7,129 nucleotides of DNA from Polyangia bacterium (lineage in GTDB: Bacteria; Myxococcota_A; Polyangia; Polyangiales; Polyangiaceae). Below the pieces are notes generated by a model that saw nothing but the letters and a program-made list of their open reading frames with translations, was not told where the DNA came from and did no database searches. Below, one piece after another: positions 5,539 to 7,129 of this stretch (position 1 is its first letter; the number at the start of each line of letters is the position of its first letter). A program made the position numbers and the translations under genes. Location of the stretch: the NCBI GenBank assembly GCA_030433055.1, contig JAUILJ010000418.1, forward strand, positions 1 to 7,129. The letters run 5' to 3'.

Positions 5539-6333
5539 TCACAGTTCGTCTATCTGACCTGATGCGATCAAGCGCTCTTCGGCGTGCCTCGCGCGGCTCT
5601 CGGATACCTCCAGCGACACGCGCATCCAGAGCAACAGGATCCAGAGCAGGGTCATCGCGAGGAAGCCGATGCCCAGTGCCTCGTACATCGCCGGATGGCC
5701 CAACCCCCCTCCGCCCTTGGTGACGACCGTGGGGTGGTTACCTCCCCACTTCCGCACGGCATAGTGAACGATGGGCAAGGTCACCGTCCCGAGCACGCCG
5801 AGCGCGGCGGCGAACTTTCGCTCCGCCTCTCCGTCACCACCGAAGGCGCGCAGCACGGCGATGGCGAGGTAGATCAAGACGCTGAGCATCAGCGTGGTCA
5901 GCCGAGGGTCCCAGGTCCAGTAGACTCCCCACGCCTTCTTCGCCCACAGCGGTCCGCTCACCAGCACCAGCATGCCGAAGATCACGGCCGTCTCAGCGCC
6001 CGCACGCGCAAGCGCGTTGCGCTTGTCCGTTGCTCGGCTGAGATAGGCGGCAGAGCCCAGGAAGCACGCGACGCCGCCGAGGTACATCGCGTACGCGGAT
6101 GGGACGTGGAAGTAGAAGATCTTCTGTGCCACACCTCCGGCGGCCGCCTGCGCGTCGGGAGTGCGGTTGAAAATGAAGAAGATGAGATACAGAAACACGC
6201 CGAGCGTCACGACGCACAGCGCGCTGAACACGTGGCTCCAGGGAGAGGCCTTGTTGGCGGCCGGTAGCAGACCCCCGACTTGCTCCGGAGACGCTGTCGG
6301 CGGCTTGTAAACGCCTTCGCTGTCGGTCGCCAT
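5539..6333 (-). CDS. ccmC: Heme export/handling protein CcmC
   Basis: CcmC is a six-span inner-membrane protein of System I cytochrome c maturation. It presents heme on its periplasmic face and loads it onto CcmE. The tryptophan-rich WWD motif is intact: WGVYWTWDPRLT. The two conserved heme-ligand histidines are also visible, in YFHVPSAYAM before the second span and in LPIVHYAV at the end of the fifth. Hydrophobic spans are clear for all six helices. The coordinates use the ATG at 6333 (264 residues). The frame stays open to GTG codons at 6351 and 6354, the first with an AAGG four bases upstream, so a start seven residues longer is possible. ccmD follows at 28 bp. No ccmA, B, E, F, G or H is in the window. 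The family call is very secure. Confidence 0.95.
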   Translation of the reverse strand: MATDSEGVYKPPTASPEQVGGLLPAANKASPWSHVFSALCVVTLGVFLYLIFFIFNRTPDAQAAAGGVAQKIFYFHVPSAYAMYLGGVACFLGSAAYLSRATDKRNALARAGAETAVIFGMLVLVSGPLWAKKAWGVYWTWDPRLTTLMLSVLIYLAIAVLRAFGGDGEAERKFAAALGVLGTVTLPIVHYAVRKWGGNHPTVVTKGGGGLGHPAMYEALGIGFLAMTLLWILLLWMRVSLEVSESRARHAEERLIASGQIDEL

Positions 6334-6391
6334 GATGCTGGGATAGTACACCACGCCTTGGGGCGCCCACTGCTTTTGGGCTGAGAGTTTC

Positions 6392-6418
6392 GCGCTGCGG
6401 CAATCCGCCGCTCAGCGC
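6392..6418. other. Hairpin in the ccmC leader
   Basis: GCGCTG-CGGC (6392-6401) pairs with GCCG-ct-CAGCGC (6407-6418). That gives ten base pairs with a two-base bulge and a five-base loop, inside the spacer between tolC and ccmC. It lies about 40-60 bases before the possible ccmC starts. It may be a tolC terminator (no T-tract) or a leader structure of the ccmC transcript. I saw no clear promoter elements in the spacer. Confidence 0.3.
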
Positions 6419-6485
6419 TGGGTCCGGTCGTGGGGTGTGGCCTACGCTGGTGGGACGCAGGCGAGGGGCAGAAGCGACGGATTGG

Positions 6486-6502
6486 ATCGCTGCTCGCGCG
6501 AT
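6486..6502 (-). terminator. Small hairpin just after the tolC-family gene
   Basis: ATCGC (6486-6490) pairs with GCGAT (6498-6502) around a seven-base loop, two bases after the stop codon of the TolC-family gene. The stem has only five base pairs and no T-run, so it is marginal. Confidence 0.2.
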
Positions 6503-6504
6503 GC

Positions 6505-7129
6505 TCAGACGTCGCAGGTGGCCAAGGCGAGCATCGCAGAGATCCGAGCACGCACCAGCTCGAACTCCTTGATCGCGACGTCGATCTCCGCCTCCTGAAG
6601 GCGCCGCGTGGAGTCGACCAGCTCGAAGCTGGTCCCGCTGCCGTTGACGAAGGCCAGACGGCTCAGGCGCGCGGTTTCCCGCGCAAGATCCCGGGTCTTG
6701 TTGGTCACTTTGAGGGTGGCGAGCGCTACTTCCACCGAGCGACGTGCCTGGTTCACCTCCAGGCGGGCACGGCGTTTGGTGTCGTCCAGCCGCGCCTCCG
6801 CCAGCTTCATGTCGGCGCGGCTCACGTCCGCGCCGCCACCTCGCCGCCCGCCATCATAGATGGTCCAGGTGAGGACTGCGCCGATGGTCCAGGTGACGTG
6901 CTCCTGGTTGATCTGCGTCTCCGGCTCGAAGTAGGTCAGGCTGGAGACGGCGTCGATGGTCGGCGCGAACCCGAGCTGCGCGCTGGTTACACCGCGCTCG
7001 GCGACATCGAGCTGGGCGCGTGCTGCCCTTACATCCGGTCGGCTCTCCACGGTTGGTTCCACGCGGCAACTGCCCTTGGCGTCGCGCGCGAGCGCATCCA
7101 GCTTGATCTTCGGGGCGACTCCCCAGGCT
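6505..7129 (-). CDS. TolC-family outer-membrane efflux protein (C-terminal part)
   Basis: The frame is open to the right edge and gives the last 207 residues of a protein whose start lies outside. TolC-family proteins form trimeric outer-membrane ducts that connect to inner-membrane pumps for drug efflux or type I secretion. Visible features are an RPDVRAARAQLDVAERGV helix, GFAPTIDAVSSLTYF as a beta strand entering the barrel, WTIYDGGRRGG (the typical W-x-hydrophobic-DGG turn), and a long Ala/Arg/Glu-rich helical stretch with heptad character. A second helix region follows around FVNGSGTSFELVDSTRRLQEAEID, and the protein ends ARISAMLALATCDV. The partner pump and adaptor are not in the window, so the transported substrate is unknown. 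The family is secure; a specific gene name is not justified. Confidence 0.9.
   Translation of the reverse strand, partial: AWGVAPKIKLDALARDAKGSCRVEPTVESRPDVRAARAQLDVAERGVTSAQLGFAPTIDAVSSLTYFEPETQINQEHVTWTIGAVLTWTIYDGGRRGGGADVSRADMKLAEARLDDTKRRARLEVNQARRSVEVALATLKVTNKTRDLARETARLSRLAFVNGSGTSFELVDSTRRLQEAEIDVAIKEFELVRARISAMLALATCDV

Noticed and set aside
5584..6267. A 227-codon plus-strand open frame opposite ccmC
   Set aside because: It is full of Arg, His, Gln and Glu, has no family signature, and lies wholly opposite the clear CcmC coding sequence.
6207..6551. Minus-strand open frame covering the tolC-ccmC spacer
   Set aside because: It overlaps both flanking genes in another frame and has a Pro/Ser/Arg-rich composition with no domain or ribosome-binding site. 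The spacer is better read as non-coding.

Overview
The window is GC-rich bacterial chromosome, and almost all of it is coding. Apart from the last 65 bases of one plus-strand gene at the left edge, every recognisable gene is on the minus strand, so the region reads right to left. The gene set points to a Gram-negative proteobacterium-like organism. It includes an outer-membrane TolC-family channel, System I cytochrome c maturation proteins (CcmC/CcmD), TatB/TatC, and a large exported PHP-domain protein. The GC-rich coding style and the long PHP protein would fit Myxococcota or another former deltaproteobacterium, but that placement is inference and no ribosomal RNA is present to test it.

In transcription order: (1) 7129-6505, the C-terminal 207 residues of a TolC-family outer-membrane efflux protein. 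(2) After a 150-170 bp spacer, ccmC (to 5539) and a CcmD-like single-span protein (5510-5253). (3) About 100 bp holding a short tandem repeat, then a 44-codon membrane peptide (5153-5019) that lies 8 bp before a medium-chain-type acyl-CoA dehydrogenase (5010-3868). (4) A 132 bp spacer with two hairpins and a direct repeat. (5) A 758-residue CehA/McbA-type PHP metallohydrolase (3735-1459). (6) A 76 bp spacer, then tatB and tatC overlapping by 4 bp (1382-76). tatC meets the left-edge plus-strand gene tail to tail, only 10 bp apart.

Functionally, ccmC and ccmD deliver heme to the periplasm for cytochrome c assembly. The acyl-CoA dehydrogenase feeds electrons from fatty acyl-CoA into the respiratory chain. 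tatB and tatC form the substrate-receptor part of the folded-protein export machine. TolC is an outer-membrane export duct. The common thread is cell-envelope and respiratory housekeeping, and nothing indicates a mobile element, CRISPR array, phage or defence island. No rRNA or tRNA gene was recognised.

The less ordinary observations are: an unrecognised membrane mini-protein placed for translational coupling; a 17/15 bp tandem repeat just before its start; a TatC in which two usually acidic intramembrane positions are not acidic; a hairpin that contains both stop codons of a convergent gene pair; and a strong hairpin between the acyl-CoA dehydrogenase and the PHP gene. I found no convincing evidence of a wholly new system in this window.
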